64,000 nt of DNA from positions 186,001 to 250,000 of the forward strand of contig OZ025697.1 of NCBI GenBank assembly GCA_964019335.1. The letters are read 5' to 3'. The notes below the pieces were generated by a model that saw only the letters and a program-made list of their open reading frames with translations, was not told the origin of the DNA and searched no databases. This document shows positions 18,235 to 29,244 of this stretch, piece after piece (within the stretch, counting starts at the first letter, position 1; every line of letters starts with the position of its first letter). The DNA is from Diplonema japonicum (taxonomy: Eukaryota; Euglenozoa; Diplonemea; Diplonemida; Diplonemidae). The translations under genes were made by a program, and so were the position numbers.

Positions 18235-19671
18235 TCAGAGAGGGGCTAGGTCCAACCCTTTTGTTTGCTGAGTTGCGAACCAGCGGCTAACTTCGCTTGA
18301 GAATACGCTGTCCGTTTCTTCGTTGTTGTTGTTGTTGTTGTTGTTGTTGCTCCCCTTAGACGGTGCAAACTTTTCCAGTATTTCATGAACCGGTGTGTCG
18401 GGAAGGAGCTCTGGAAGAAGAACCGCGAAAATCCTCTGAAGCGTCGGGAGGGAAAAGGAGGGCACAGTGAGCTTCAGCTTCGGTCGTGTGAGCTTATGCA
18501 CCACTGACTTAGCCACTGAGAGAGCATTGAAGAGTACCAGAGGGGAGGATACGACGGCGGCGCGAAGCGCCGCCGTCGTGTCCTCCCACTCTGGAGACCT
18601 CATCAGAATCAAATCGTCACAGAGAAACAACCCACATACTGAGATCCTGCCCATTTTCATGGATCTCACGAAACCCGCGAGGTCGCCATCGACAGGTATC
18701 CTACCGTGTTGTAGGATATGAGGGCCGGTTTGCCCTCGGACAACAGTGATCTCCTTCCCGCTGCTGATTTCTTTGTATCTGAGGAATATGTTGGAGGTAA
18801 GGGTTGTTGGTGGGTCCGGGTGGATGTTCACGACGCCCCTGCATCGAATAACAAGCTCTTCGAAGGACTTCCGAAGTTGGTTTGGGGTTTCCTTCAGAAG
18901 AGGAACAACAGGGGTTCGGCACAAACCGGATATAATGTCCTCCAGCTCCGGGATGCCGGTGTGAAAATCGCAAGGTTGCGGGGGTGTTTCCGAGCCTGCT
19001 TTTCTGCGCGAGATCTCAGCCACGAGGCTGAGGTAGGTTTGCAAAAGACTCTCGTGCGGGTAACACCCTGCCCTGATTCGAATTAAAAACGTTCTGAAAC
19101 ATCCGGTGAACTCGAGCATGGGCGTGCCGGATCCGGTGACGAGAGTTAAAGCGGTTAGAAGTATTCTTATAACAATGTACCATTTCTTGTTTAGTTTTGC
19201 AGTCTCGGACGGGTTGAGTTCATGCATCCTCCGTATGTTGTGAAGACCTTTGTTCCCCTCGGCTTCCGTGAGATAGCTGTCTAGGTACTTCACGGTGAGG
19301 AGTTGTTTCCAATTTTCATCGTCAGACCAGAATTTTGTCCAAGCAGGGTCGGCGTGGAGGTACTTGTTCGCTTGTGTTGCGAGAACTGCTTCGACCACTC
19401 GTGAGTCTGCCTTCTCGAAGAGTAGTTCTGTTACTTTGCTTGCTTCATGGTAGCTGATGTCGGGGGTTTCGCCTGCCAAGGTTTTTGCGGACCCCCAGAG
19501 GATTTCTTCCCCGACGGCCCTGTGGACGCTTTCGCACATCACCGCCATGAAATCAGTGTCGCTGTTCTCCCCAGCCACGTTGTATTGTCGGCTTCCCTCT
19601 ACGCCTGCATACAGAATGCTACCTTTGTCCTCCGTTCGCTCCCAGAATGATTTCAGCTCTTCCTCATTCAT
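18235..19671 (-). CDS. predicted nucleotidyltransferase (RlaP/YcgL-like)
   Basis: One exon, 478 residues. Residues ~18-46 carry the polymerase-beta-type nucleotidyltransferase signature: GVEGSRQYNVAG then SDTDFMAVM (GS ... D-x-D). The following helices (SKVTELLFEKADSRVVEAVL) match the layout of the RlaP/YcgL family, which includes bacterial and phage RNA-repair-associated proteins. Both metal-binding Asp residues of SDTD are present, so activity is plausible. The middle half (residues ~240-400) is not recognised. The C-terminus has a run of nine Asn encoded by GTT/AAC repeats (18322-18348) and is probably disordered. It directly follows the transcriptional order large disordered protein, nucleotidyltransferase, pseudokinase, with about 100 bp to the kinase gene. 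Substrate unknown. Confidence 0.7.
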   Translation of the reverse strand: MNEEELKSFWERTEDKGSILYAGVEGSRQYNVAGENSDTDFMAVMCESVHRAVGEEILWGSAKTLAGETPDISYHEASKVTELLFEKADSRVVEAVLATQANKYLHADPAWTKFWSDDENWKQLLTVKYLDSYLTEAEGNKGLHNIRRMHELNPSETAKLNKKWYIVIRILLTALTLVTGSGTPMLEFTGCFRTFLIRIRAGCYPHESLLQTYLSLVAEISRRKAGSETPPQPCDFHTGIPELEDIISGLCRTPVVPLLKETPNQLRKSFEELVIRCRGVVNIHPDPPTTLTSNIFLRYKEISSGKEITVVRGQTGPHILQHGRIPVDGDLAGFVRSMKMGRISVCGLFLCDDLILMRSPEWEDTTAALRAAVVSSPLVLFNALSVAKSVVHKLTRPKLKLTVPSFSLPTLQRIFAVLLPELLPDTPVHEILEKFAPSKGSNNNNNNNNNEETDSVFSSEVSRWFATQQTKGLDLAPL

Positions 19672-20929
19672 TTCTTTCCCCCCCCCTCCCTTCTTAGGTG
19701 GTTTTTCTTTCTTGTCTCATGGAATGATGGGGGGGAATATAAAAAAATATAAAAGTAAAGTAACATCATATATGAGGAGATGGGGATGAACAGGACGAGG
19801 GGGGAAGGGGGGATGGGTTTCTCAGAAGGGGGAATTTTTTGGGGAAAGGGACGTGAACTCGGCGCAGCATAAAAAAATAAAAGGATGGGGGAAGGGGGAT
19901 AATAAAAAAAAAAGGTGGTGGAGAGGGAAACCGCAGGGGCGATAAAAAGTTGGAAAAAAAAAGAGAAAAAAAAAAGGGGGGAAAAAAAAGACCACATTTT
20001 CTTTTCTTTTTTTTTACCCCCCCCCTTGGAGTCTGCTCTCCGTCACTTTTTTTAAAAATTCTTTTTTTTTTCTTTTTTTTTTTTTCTCTTTCCCCCGATC
20101 CTCCCTGACCTTTTTTTTTTTTTTTCTTCTTTGCATGGGGAAATTAACCATCTGGACGCGAGAATATATTTTTACACCACAATACAAGGGGTCTTCGTAC
20201 TCTTCACTAGCAACGTCCAACTACTTTTGCAAACCCTAATCGAAGAGGGGTCACATTGTTGCCACTGACAGCTGATCGCCTCCTTCATTAGCACAGTCAG
20301 GAAAAAACAGATCAAAATTACCCCGAAATGGTCAAAAGCTCCGGGTTAGATGGTTAAATATAAAAAGAAACCCACATTAACGGCAGCTGGGGGAAAAGAG
20401 AGGGGGGGGGGGGGGGGGAGCAAAAGAGCAATAAAAAACAAAGAAGTTCTACAGGGAAAATACACATAAAAAATAAGTAACCCCCCCCTCCCCTTTCCTC
20501 TTCCAAAGGGAAAAAAAAAAAAAAAAAAAAAAAACCATTCTCAATTCGTTTCCTCTTCCCCTTTTTTTCTTCTGTTTTCTGTTTTTTTTTTCTTTCTGTT
20601 TTCTGTTCTCATCTCAAGTACTCCCTCCCCTTCTCGATAGGCCTAGAAAAAAAAAAAAGAAGGAAAAAAAAAAGAAAGAAGTAAGGGCCATCCGTATATC
20701 TGTTGTTGAAACACATAAAAAAAAGGGGGATTCATAGAGAAGAAAAGGAGTGGAAATCCTCGCAAAAAAAGAAAAGAAAAAAAAAAAGAAACACTAGGAA
20801 GAGAAACAAAAAAAGAAAAACAAAAAACAAAAAACAAGTATGTTACATGGGCTTCAAACTGAACACTAGAGGGAAGGTGGGAGGTGTTGAACCTCCTTGT
20901 CCGAGACTTCCTGGTCCAGCCTGGTTTAT
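19672..20929. other. intergenic, homopolymer-rich
   Basis: Poly-A, poly-T and a G-run of about 18 (20402-20419). A short region of mixed composition (20140-20400) contains a 38-codon minus-strand frame (20288-20172) with no motif; I do not call it. No RNA gene recognised. Confidence 0.6.
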
Positions 20930-23900
20930 TTATTTATTAGAAATAAAAGTTTTTTTTCTTTTTCTTTTTTGTGCAAACCGCAAAAGTACCTCACGGGAAG
21001 CCCACGTCAACTCGGGACTAGAGGTTAGAGAAGACGGGGTGATCAAAGGCTGGGGCTTGTACGGCAGCCGCGTCGTCGTGGGAGCGTGCGTAGAGGCAAG
21101 GTTGAGCCCGCCAGCTGTGTGTCCGAATAATAATAAAAAAAAAAAAATCACGTGCAACATACCTCCTCGGGGTGTCCAGTTCATGTGATGCTTAGCCGTA
21201 GAATGCTGGTGTGCGCTGTACGAAAAAAAGCGTTTCGGCTGTTTAGAAGGAATCCGCCCCCCGGTGGCCCGTGGAGACATCGCAGTGGCCCCCGACGACG
21301 TTGTAGCAGTGACCGTTGTGTCTCTGCCTTTTCTCGCAACAGAATGCTCCCCTTCACTGACCCGCGGTGTTCTGGGTGAAAGAACGCCCCCTTTACTCCT
21401 GCTCCTAGAATGGTACTCCAAGTTGCTAGACGGCAGCTTAAGGAGACGCGTGTCTACCTTCTTACGGTGCGCGGAGGAGCTATGCGTGGCCTTCAGATAG
21501 TTGTTCTTAAACCTTTTTTTTTTTTCCCTTTTAAATTTCCCCCTAACATACGCAGCTGGTACCGTATTTCTCCCCCTCTGTTCGTCTTCAGTCGGGGTTG
21601 GTGTATGTGTATGTGTATCATCTTCTATGAAAACACCACCTTTCCATCTTCCCCCTACTGCCTCAATGATCTCTGTTCCGGAGCGTGGTATCGGGTACTG
21701 CGGGGAGGTGGAGGAGCCGGAGGCGGATTCTTCCTCAGATAAAACTTCTTGTGGTTCTTGATACGCTTTTTTAAGGACCTCCTTGGTGATGGCTGCTTTG
21801 AAGGATGCTTTGTCTTTTCGGAAGGTTTTCTTCCCGGTGCTGGGAGGGCGTTTTGACTTGTTCGAGGAGTGGTCCCTCACGTAGGCGTTGCTGACCATCA
21901 TGCTTCCTTTCGGTTTCAAAGGTGTTCCGTTCCCGGTGGGGATTGTTCTGGATTGTACCTCGCCTTCGTCCTCCGCGGGAACGATGAGCGTGTTGCGTAT
22001 TTTAGGTGCTGTGCGAACTCTTTCAGGGGTTTTTTGCTGGGATTCTTTTTCTTTTTTAACCTTTGTCTCTGGTTTCTTCAGCATGCTGGGTTTTCTTACG
22101 ACATGCACGACGGAGTTCTGTCTCGATTGCAGGCCCAAGCCCTGCTTGCTTCGATCCGTGTCGACTCGGTGCACGTCCTTCCCCTCTTTTTCCCGTTCCT
22201 TCTCCTTCTCCCTTTCCTTTTCCAACCTCTCCCTCTCCCGTTCCTTCGGGTCCTTTTGCTTCAAGTCCGCGACCCTCGGCGTGGATTTCGAATATTTAAT
22301 GTGCGTTCCTGAGACCGCCCTGTCCAGCTTGGGTTCTTTTTCTTTTTCCTCCTGTTTTGCCGTGGCGATGGCGGGCTCCTTCGGTTTCTCGGGATCGGGT
22401 TTCGATTTATCGTCTTTCTTCGTTTGTTCTTCTTTTTTGTCCTTTCCGTCTTTCAATTTTGCGTCGGGGCAGGCTTTCTTAGGTGCCATTTGCGATGCTG
22501 ATGTTGCCTTGTTCAGTGTTTTTGTTTTGGAAGGAGGCCCCTGCGGACCTGGGGACTTAGGAGTTGCAAGCCTGGAAAGATCAGGGGGCTTTGTGGGGGA
22601 GTGCTTGACAGGCGAGGCAACGGGTGTCTGTGTCTTAGAGCTAGCGGACCTTGGTAACGGTTTGTTGAAGCTGCTGTTGTCGATGCTGTGCGAGCTAACG
22701 TTAGCAAAGGGAAGCTTCTCCTTGGTGTCCTTCTTCGCTCGGGGCGACCTGTTCCCCTCCGACTCCTTCTTACCTTCCTTCGGAGACGGCTTCTTAGAAA
22801 CCTTTGGATTCGGCTTTTCAATCTTCTTGTCCTCGGGGGTCTTTTCCATTTTCTCATCCCCACCCACATCAATAGGGCTGGGTCGAACAGGGGAGCCCTC
22901 TGGTTTTTCATCGGCTGCTGGTTCCACTGTCTCAACCTTCGGCGATTTGGGTTTCTCTTTTTCCTGTTCTCTCGGCTTCTCTTTGGGGTTTTCGGGTTCT
23001 TTTGGTTTTTCAGGTTCCTTGGGTTTCTCGGGCTCCTTTGGTTTTTCAGGTTCCTTGGGCTTCTCAGAAGCTTTTTGTAGTTTTTCAGGCTCCTTTGGCT
23101 TTTCAGATTCTTTTAATATTTCCGGTTTTTCACTAACAGGTGCGGGTTGCTTCGGTTCCACTTTCTTCTCGTCCGGCTTTGCGACGGGGGGTGCTGCTTC
23201 AACACTCCTTGCGTTCCTGTCCGGCTTTGTCTCCCGTTCAGGGGACCTCACCTCTACCCTCTTCACCGAGCCGCTCATCGAGTTCATACTGGAGTTCATG
23301 CTCAGCCTGCTGTTTGACATCGACAGTGTGTTCTTTTGCTCGATCTCGTCGAGATGCCTTGCGAAGTCCTTCACGCTCCCCTTGCGGGCCCACTTGGGCT
23401 CCTCGTCCACGTCGAGGTATGTTTTGGAGTTCTGGGCTACCTTCTCGAGCTTGCGTGCTGCCGCGTCGAGCGTGTTCTTTACCGGCTTGGAGTCCTCCTC
23501 TTGTGGGGCCTGGTTCTGCTTGGCGTTAGCTTCCGCGAAGTTGGAGAGGTGCTCTGCTTTCATGTCGACAGTAACAGAGAGCTTTTTGTTGCTGCTGCCC
23601 TTCATGCACGACACTGGTGATCGGCTGCCGTCTGAGGGCGTGCCAACGTCTTCGAGAGGCTCCGTCGGCCGCCGCCCTTTACGGGGCTTGGGGGAGGTGC
23701 TGGAATCAAGCGACTCTGCGATCTCAGAAGAAGCCATTCGCGCAATGCTTGAAAACCCAACATTGCTAGACTTCAGGATCGACCGTGGGGACACAGGCTC
23801 TTCGTCGGGGCGTGGAAGAGTGGGCAGCGACATATCAGGTTGCGGGGAGTTCGAGCGGCCTTCAGCACGGGCACGGGCCTTCAGGTCCGGTTGCGGGCCG

Positions 23901-24205
23901 TCCACCGTCTCAATCGTAGCACTCCCTCCGAAGGAAGGCCTGCGGGGCGTGAAGCTCTGCACAGAAGAGCGGCGCGATGCAGGCTGCCCGCCGGCCTTCA
24001 GGTGGTCGAGTTGCTTGGTAAATTCATTCGCTGATTCCTCGTTGTGGAGCCTTATTTCTTCAATAAGATCCTCGAGCTGTGTTTATTTATGTTTTTTTTC
24101 TTTTTTTTTTTTCCCATCTTTCCCTTTTCCCCCCCCTCCCCCCCTTTTTTTTTCCCATACCTTTTGTATGCCTTGCTCCAAACTCTTCGCAAACTGAGTG
24201 TGCAT
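20930..24205 (-). CDS. large disordered Lys/Pro/Glu-rich protein, MAP-like
   Basis: Exon 1 (24205-24161) encodes 15 residues, MHTQFAKSLEQGIQK. An 84-nt A/T-filled intron follows (24077-24160, GTATGGG...AACACAG). Exon 2 begins LEDLIEEIRLHNEESANEF, a short amphipathic helix. A second, 48-nt in-frame intron (21115-21162, GTATGTTGC...ACACACAG) lies near the 3' end. The product is about 1,047 residues of low-complexity basic/acidic sequence: repeated EKPKEPEKPKEPE near the middle, SPR/SPK sites and KDKKEEQTKKDDK. Such composition is common in microtubule-associated and other phospho-regulated scaffold proteins, but no domain is recognised. The last ~30 codons run into a T-tract/GTGCAAAC repeat (20965-20978), so the C-terminus may have been extended by repeat insertion. 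Confidence 0.7.
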
Positions 24206-24276
24206 GGTGGCCTCCTTGCCCACTTGTTTCTGTTTTGTTTATTTTTACTTTTTTCTTTTTGTTGTCCTTCTGCCGT

Positions 24277-25012
24277 CTATACCTCGAGACGTTGCAGCTC
24301 ATCACAGTTAAGCCGGGAATCAACGAGCATTGAGTCCACACTGTCATGTATGAAGAGGTACTTGTTATGCGTGTCCTCCTGAGCAATAATGCTGTTGTAG
24401 TGAACAGGTGCTTGATAGGAGAGGAACACGTGAGTGTCAACGTCGCTAGAATTCACCTTTTTTTTTTTATAAAGTATTCCCTCCCCCCCCCAAAAAAAGA
24501 TACCGAAAAGGTTCTCTGGCTAGGTTCATTCATTGGAGAGTAGCTGAGGATCCACCTCCCTGCTTCGCTGGTCGCAATGTGCACAAAAATGCCCAATGCA
24601 TCAGAGGCAGCACGAAGGGTCAGTTCGTCACCCCACTCCGTGGTCATCGCCATTCGTTTGATATACTCTGCGAATTCCTTATCGCTGGTGAAGTACATTG
24701 AAAATTCATCCTTGTTGAGCTTCATATAAGCAACAACAATCGCCTTAAGAATGTTACTTTCTTTTTTTACAAGCATACCCGTAAATGGGAATGGTACTGC
24801 TGCGTCCTCCACAGTTGGAAGGACAGCGATCTGAACTGGCAGTTCCCATCGTCCACCATTACCTGCTCGTCGCATTTTAGCTCGATTAGCCTTTGGTCGA
24901 GTCGTTTCCGACCGGAGGTGATGTCCTCCGTCCGATTCTTCTGGCTGTCCATCTCCGCAACAAGCATGGCACGCTGACACTCTGAGAGACCGTTCATAAA
25001 TGATGCCTTTGT

Positions 25013-25047
<35 letters not shown>

Positions 25048-25326
25048 ACCTCAACCAACGGCTGCTGTTCCTTATAACTCGGGTCCCACTCAGTGTCGCA
25101 TGCCACGCAAAATTGATTCGAACACAGATTGGACAGAGTGCACTGTGCGCAGCTCCATGATCTCCATGCCCCGCACGATTCACACCGCTTCCCCAACGGG
25201 TCGGCATCGCCAACTTCACATTGCTGGCATATCCATGCAGGCGGCGATTTGGGCGAACCGGGTGTGCTCTCCTCTGTCACCATCGGCGCGTCAAAAGTGT
25301 TGGGCGCCGGGCTGTTTTTCATGTCA

Positions 25327-25373
<47 letters not shown>

Positions 25374-25879
25374 CTTTCGCAAGCAATGCATGTTCTGTTT
25401 TCAGCATCATTCATTAAAGTGCATGTTGGGCATTCCCACTGCCCTCCTACGTTTGAGGTTGACGCGCTGAAGGATTGCTTGCGGCCCACGGACACACGTG
25501 ACCCGACACGGTGGAGGGGGGTGAAATTCTTGGCGGAATTCGAATGGTCCTTCCACTGAGCGATCTTTTTGTCGATAGAGGATTCCCCCGCATTAATAGA
25601 GGACTCTTCTTGTTGAAGCCTTTCGTAAAGCAGATCTTGGTGTCGCCGTTGGTCCGCATGCGGCATTCTAGAAGGTGCTGTAGGGAACGCCACGTCCGGG
25701 TCAACTAACATCCAGCAGGGATAGCACAGACGGTGGCGTGAAGGATTTGCCTGGTTCAAGTAGCAAACTACACACGCGTTCCAGTGTGAGCCTTGTTTTC
25801 TCTCTTGTCCCTCCCTTTTCACTTTTGCGAACATTTGGGACCTCGACAAAGCTTCGCTGGATTCATTGGTGGTGCTCAT
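24277..25879 (-). CDS. RanBP2/NZF zinc-finger OTU deubiquitinase
   Basis: Five exons (25879-25374, 25311-25050, 25006-24779, 24743-24504, 24456-24277), 471 residues. The four introns are 62, 43, 35 and 47 nt and mostly poly-A/T; the exon total is divisible by three. The N-terminal half has C-x2-C...C-x2-C fingers of RanBP2/NZF type (WECPTCTLMNDAENRTC, WICQQCEVGDADPLGKRC, WSCAQCTLSNLCSNQFC) plus a diverged first one (CVVCYLNQANPSRHRLC). The C-terminal OTU domain has the catalytic Cys in DDGNCQFRSLSFQLW, the conserved EWGDELTLRAASDA segment, and the catalytic His in APVHYNSI after the last intron. The Cys/His pair is intact, so an active ubiquitin protease that binds ubiquitin through its fingers is likely. 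The architecture resembles animal TRABID, but the OTU sequence is of the DGNCQFR subgroup. Confidence 0.88.
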
Positions 25880-26022
25880 TTAAACCCCCTTTTTTTTTTA
25901 AATGCGAGAGAGACGGAGAGAGAGGGGGGAGGCTGTGCGCCCCCCTCCCCTCCCCCCACCTCCCTTTTCCGAGGATAGTCAGCCCCCTCTCCGTTCCCCC
26001 ACCCTAGCCAACCGCCTTTGGT

Positions 26023-26062
<40 letters not shown>

Positions 26063-26596
26063 TTGTTGTTGAAAAATTAGAATTGGGGAGATATATATTT
26101 TGAGGTGTGGTTGCGGGGAGAACGGTGAGGAGGAGAGAAGGAAGGGGGGGGGGGGGGAAGAAACAGTAAGAAAAGAAAAAAAAATTGGAAAAGAAAGGGA
26201 AGAAAAGAGAAGGTATAAAAAAAAAAAGAAAAAAAGAGGGAGTGATGGGGAATGAAAGAAAAGTGCATGATTTGAGCGGATATGGGTGCTAACGAACGCA
26301 AAAAACCCCTCAATCAAAAAAAAAAAAAGAGAAAAAAAAGAAACAGGGAATATAAAATAAAAAAAATAGAAAAAAAAAAAAAAGGAGTGGGACATATAGA
26401 AAGAAAAAAAGAAATGCGTTTTTAACGCCTTTTATTTCCTTTTTCTTTTTTTCTTTTACTTTTCTTTTAATTCCCTCTTTTTTCTTTCTTCTTTTTTTCT
26501 TTCTTTTTTTTTTTTTTTTTTTTTTTGCTTTCTAGCTCCACACGTGGTCCACTCGTGTGCTTTCATTCTGCGAAGAGAAAAAAACTCGGGACAATA

Positions 26597-26635
<39 letters not shown>

Positions 26636-27072
26636 AGTCCCTTGGTGAGTTTCTATCCGTTACTGCTCCCCATTCAGGAGAAAAGAAGAAAGAAGGAAAC
26701 TGGGGCATGCTCCGAGGTAATTTAAGTTGCTCAAGGAAGCCTTGTCCCAATTCCCCCCCCCCCTTTTTTTTCTGCTTTTTTCTTTTTTTTCTTTTCCTTC
26801 TCGGCTTGCTCCCAAGCACATTGTGCTTCACTCTTACGAAGTTCTAAAAGTAAAAGAGAACGGGAAAATAAAAAAAAGTGTGGGCTTTTTTTCTATTCTT
26901 TTTTTTTCTTCCCCCCGAAAGAAAGGTTTGTTACTGTAAAAAAAAAAAAAAAAAGAAAAAAAAAATCAAAAACAAAAAAAGATATCTGCAAGGAGGCCAA
27001 GAAAAAAAAAAATCGATATAAAAAATTTCAGTGTGCAGGGGTGCTCACTGTTCATAAAGAAAACAGACAGCG

Positions 27073-27103
<31 letters not shown>

Positions 27104-27241
27104 AAAGGAAATAAAAGTAAAAAAGAAATTCACAATGGGGTGAATTGTTAGCGTCCCATCAGAGAATAATAATAATAAAAAAAAAAGGGAAAAAAAAAAG
27201 AAATAGATAGGACCAGCTAGCTACGACCCAAGGTCAACAAG

Positions 27242-27283
<42 letters not shown>

Positions 27284-27330
27284 GATAAAATTTCAGTGTG
27301 CATGGGGGTGCTCACTGTTCTGGTAGAAAT
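25880..27330. repeat. intergenic homopolymer region with dispersed repeats
   Basis: T-, A- and G-runs of 15-45 bases dominate. Two copies of a GTGTGCA...GTGCTCAC repeat lie at about 27016-27053 and 27284-27320; each follows a TCGATA plus A-run. No gene is supported. Confidence 0.7.
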
Positions 27331-29240
27331 TCACACTAATCGGTCACCGTTCTGCGGTTGCTGTCTGGTGCCTGCGGTGGCTGTTTGTCGCGATGAGATG
27401 GACGGCATCTGGGCGAGAAACACTGCTTGGAGTCGTGCTAGGTAGGGGGGGGTTTGGCTCGAGGAGAAGAGTGGTCTCCTGTCGTAGCCGTGTGCCGTCG
27501 GGCCCCCAAGATGTCGAAGGGTATGCACCCTTGATTTGGCGTTGGCGGGGAAGGCTGACCTTCCACAGCGTGCTGAGCATTTCTGGATGCGACCCAAGAT
27601 GTATCGCATCCTTGCGGCCTTCTCCGTGAGCAGGTCCTGATCGTCGAGGGGACCTATGAGTGACCGGCGGGTGGTCTGCTCATAGTCTATGGCGAGTTCC
27701 ATTGTAGTGACGGAAGTTTTCTTCTTACCATCGTACCATCGTAGGCTCTTAGCCACTTGAGGACGTTCTTCAGATGAAAGGTCAGGACCGCGCCTGACGC
27801 CCCGTTCGCCTTCAGCAACGCTTCCGTCGGAACATCATGTTGCCTCCCTGTCGTTACCTCATCCCAAGGGTTGGAGGTGAGCACTCTCTTGCTTTTTTCC
27901 GCTGCTCTGGCGTCACGGACCGTCACTACTTTCAGGAGGTATTGTTGCACCATCCTGGCACGTTCTTTCCCTGCTTTGTCGGCTCCTCTTGGGACTATCC
28001 CGTGAAGGGCTGTGGCAGCTGGGAGGCCTTCTCGCTTCACCTCTGCGTATTGCTCGCTTTCCAACACACTCCTTGCCGGCTCGCACTCCCACAGTGCATG
28101 CTCCGTCATGCTGGTCGTTGTCTGGGACCGGTGGTCGCAAACGTCACACGCTAATGCTGGGTTTTCCACACCAGGGCCATCCAATTTTCTCCCCCACACC
28201 CTCGGGTGAGTCGTGAACACTGCACCACTAATGATGCGCCGCAACCTAAAGGACACCAACGGTCTCCGGGCCTGGAGCTTTTTCCACCAATAGTTCGTGG
28301 ACGGGCACGCCCCTGCCTCCATCCCCACGAAGGTTGATCTCTTCTCGATCAGCCTCTTCGCAACTGCCGGTCTGATGGCTTGCCTCACTTTGTGAGCCAC
28401 CGCTGTATCTCCGTGCAGGTCGGCCACAAAGGACCATCCCTTCCCCAGAAAGGGGAGCCATCTGTTCCGCAGGACTCCAATCGGACCCATCACCTCATCG
28501 TCATCACGGTCCTGGTATAGACCAATGATCTCACCAACACGCTGCCGCAAACGCGGAGAGGCCAGGCTCTCCCGGACCAAGCTGTTTATCGTTCCGTAGA
28601 TGACCTTCGACAGCGGATGTGCCGTATGCCCTGGCAGCAGAACGCTCAGTACAGACACGGGGTTTCTCATCCCGAACTGGGGGCCCCACAGGGAGACCAC
28701 TGCCGCTGTACACATCTTCTTCAGCTGGTCGTCCGAGGGTGCCGCATACGTTGCTCCGTACAGACACGACGGTAGCACAGTGCTCGTCAACATCGTCGAC
28801 TTGTTCTCAAACCCTAGTGGCAAAGCTCCGAGACGGGTCAGGCGTCCCTCCGCTGCGTCCAGCTTGTCCAGCCTGTGATTCCCATCCATGCTCAGGTTCA
28901 CGCCAAGTGATTTGATCTCCCCAGCTACCTTGAACGAGGAACCGGTGCATACTAAACTAGGGCCGATCTCGTTTTTCGTCGAGAATCCCTGCGACTTCTT
29001 TCCGTTGAGGCGCATCTCTGTCCGGTCCCCGAACTCGATCACCTTGTTGGTCGCCCTTGTCAGGACCTCCGCTAAACGCGCCAGGAGGTACACGTCATCC
29101 GCGTACGAAAGTGACCAAGCTCCTGGTACTTCCGCACTTCACCATCACCGACACCAAGGCGTTCACCATGATTACCGAGATGGGGCACCCTTGCAGGATA
29201 CCATTCGTCACTCGGAACTCTGAGCCAACACCTGTCGGGG
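27331..29240 (-). pseudogene. 5'-truncated, frameshifted non-LTR retrotransposon reverse transcriptase
   Basis: Reading right to left: FRVTNGILQGCPIS (reverse-transcriptase motif with the Q-G-x-P/C turn), then a frame change near 29135, then SYADDVYLLARLAEVL with the YADD catalytic motif, the LNGKKSQGFS segment and thumb-like helices. Near the C-terminus is a C-x2-C-x12-H-x4-C finger (CDVCDHRSQTTTSMTEHALWEC). A perfect 8-bp tandem duplication at 27727-27734/27735-27742 shifts the frame again; the alternate frame continues about 130 codons to 27331. Domains upstream of the QG motif and any endonuclease are missing; the break is at a T/C tract ending GACAG at 29230-29250. It is a dead LINE copy in the same orientation as the genes. 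Confidence 0.8.
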
Positions 29241-29244
29241 AAAA

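Noticed and set aside
20172-20288. 38-codon minus-strand gene (MKEAISCQWQQCD)
   Set aside because: Too short, with no motif and no splice partner that extends it.
21888-24197. 769-codon plus-strand frame opposite the Lys/Pro/Glu-rich gene
   Set aside because: Ser/Phe/Gly shadow of the minus-strand codon pattern. The minus strand joins to an in-frame first exon and shows phospho-site motifs.
27331-27756. Independent 141-residue gene
   Set aside because: It continues the LINE frame when the 8-bp duplication at 27727-27742 is taken into account, so it is part of the same pseudogene.
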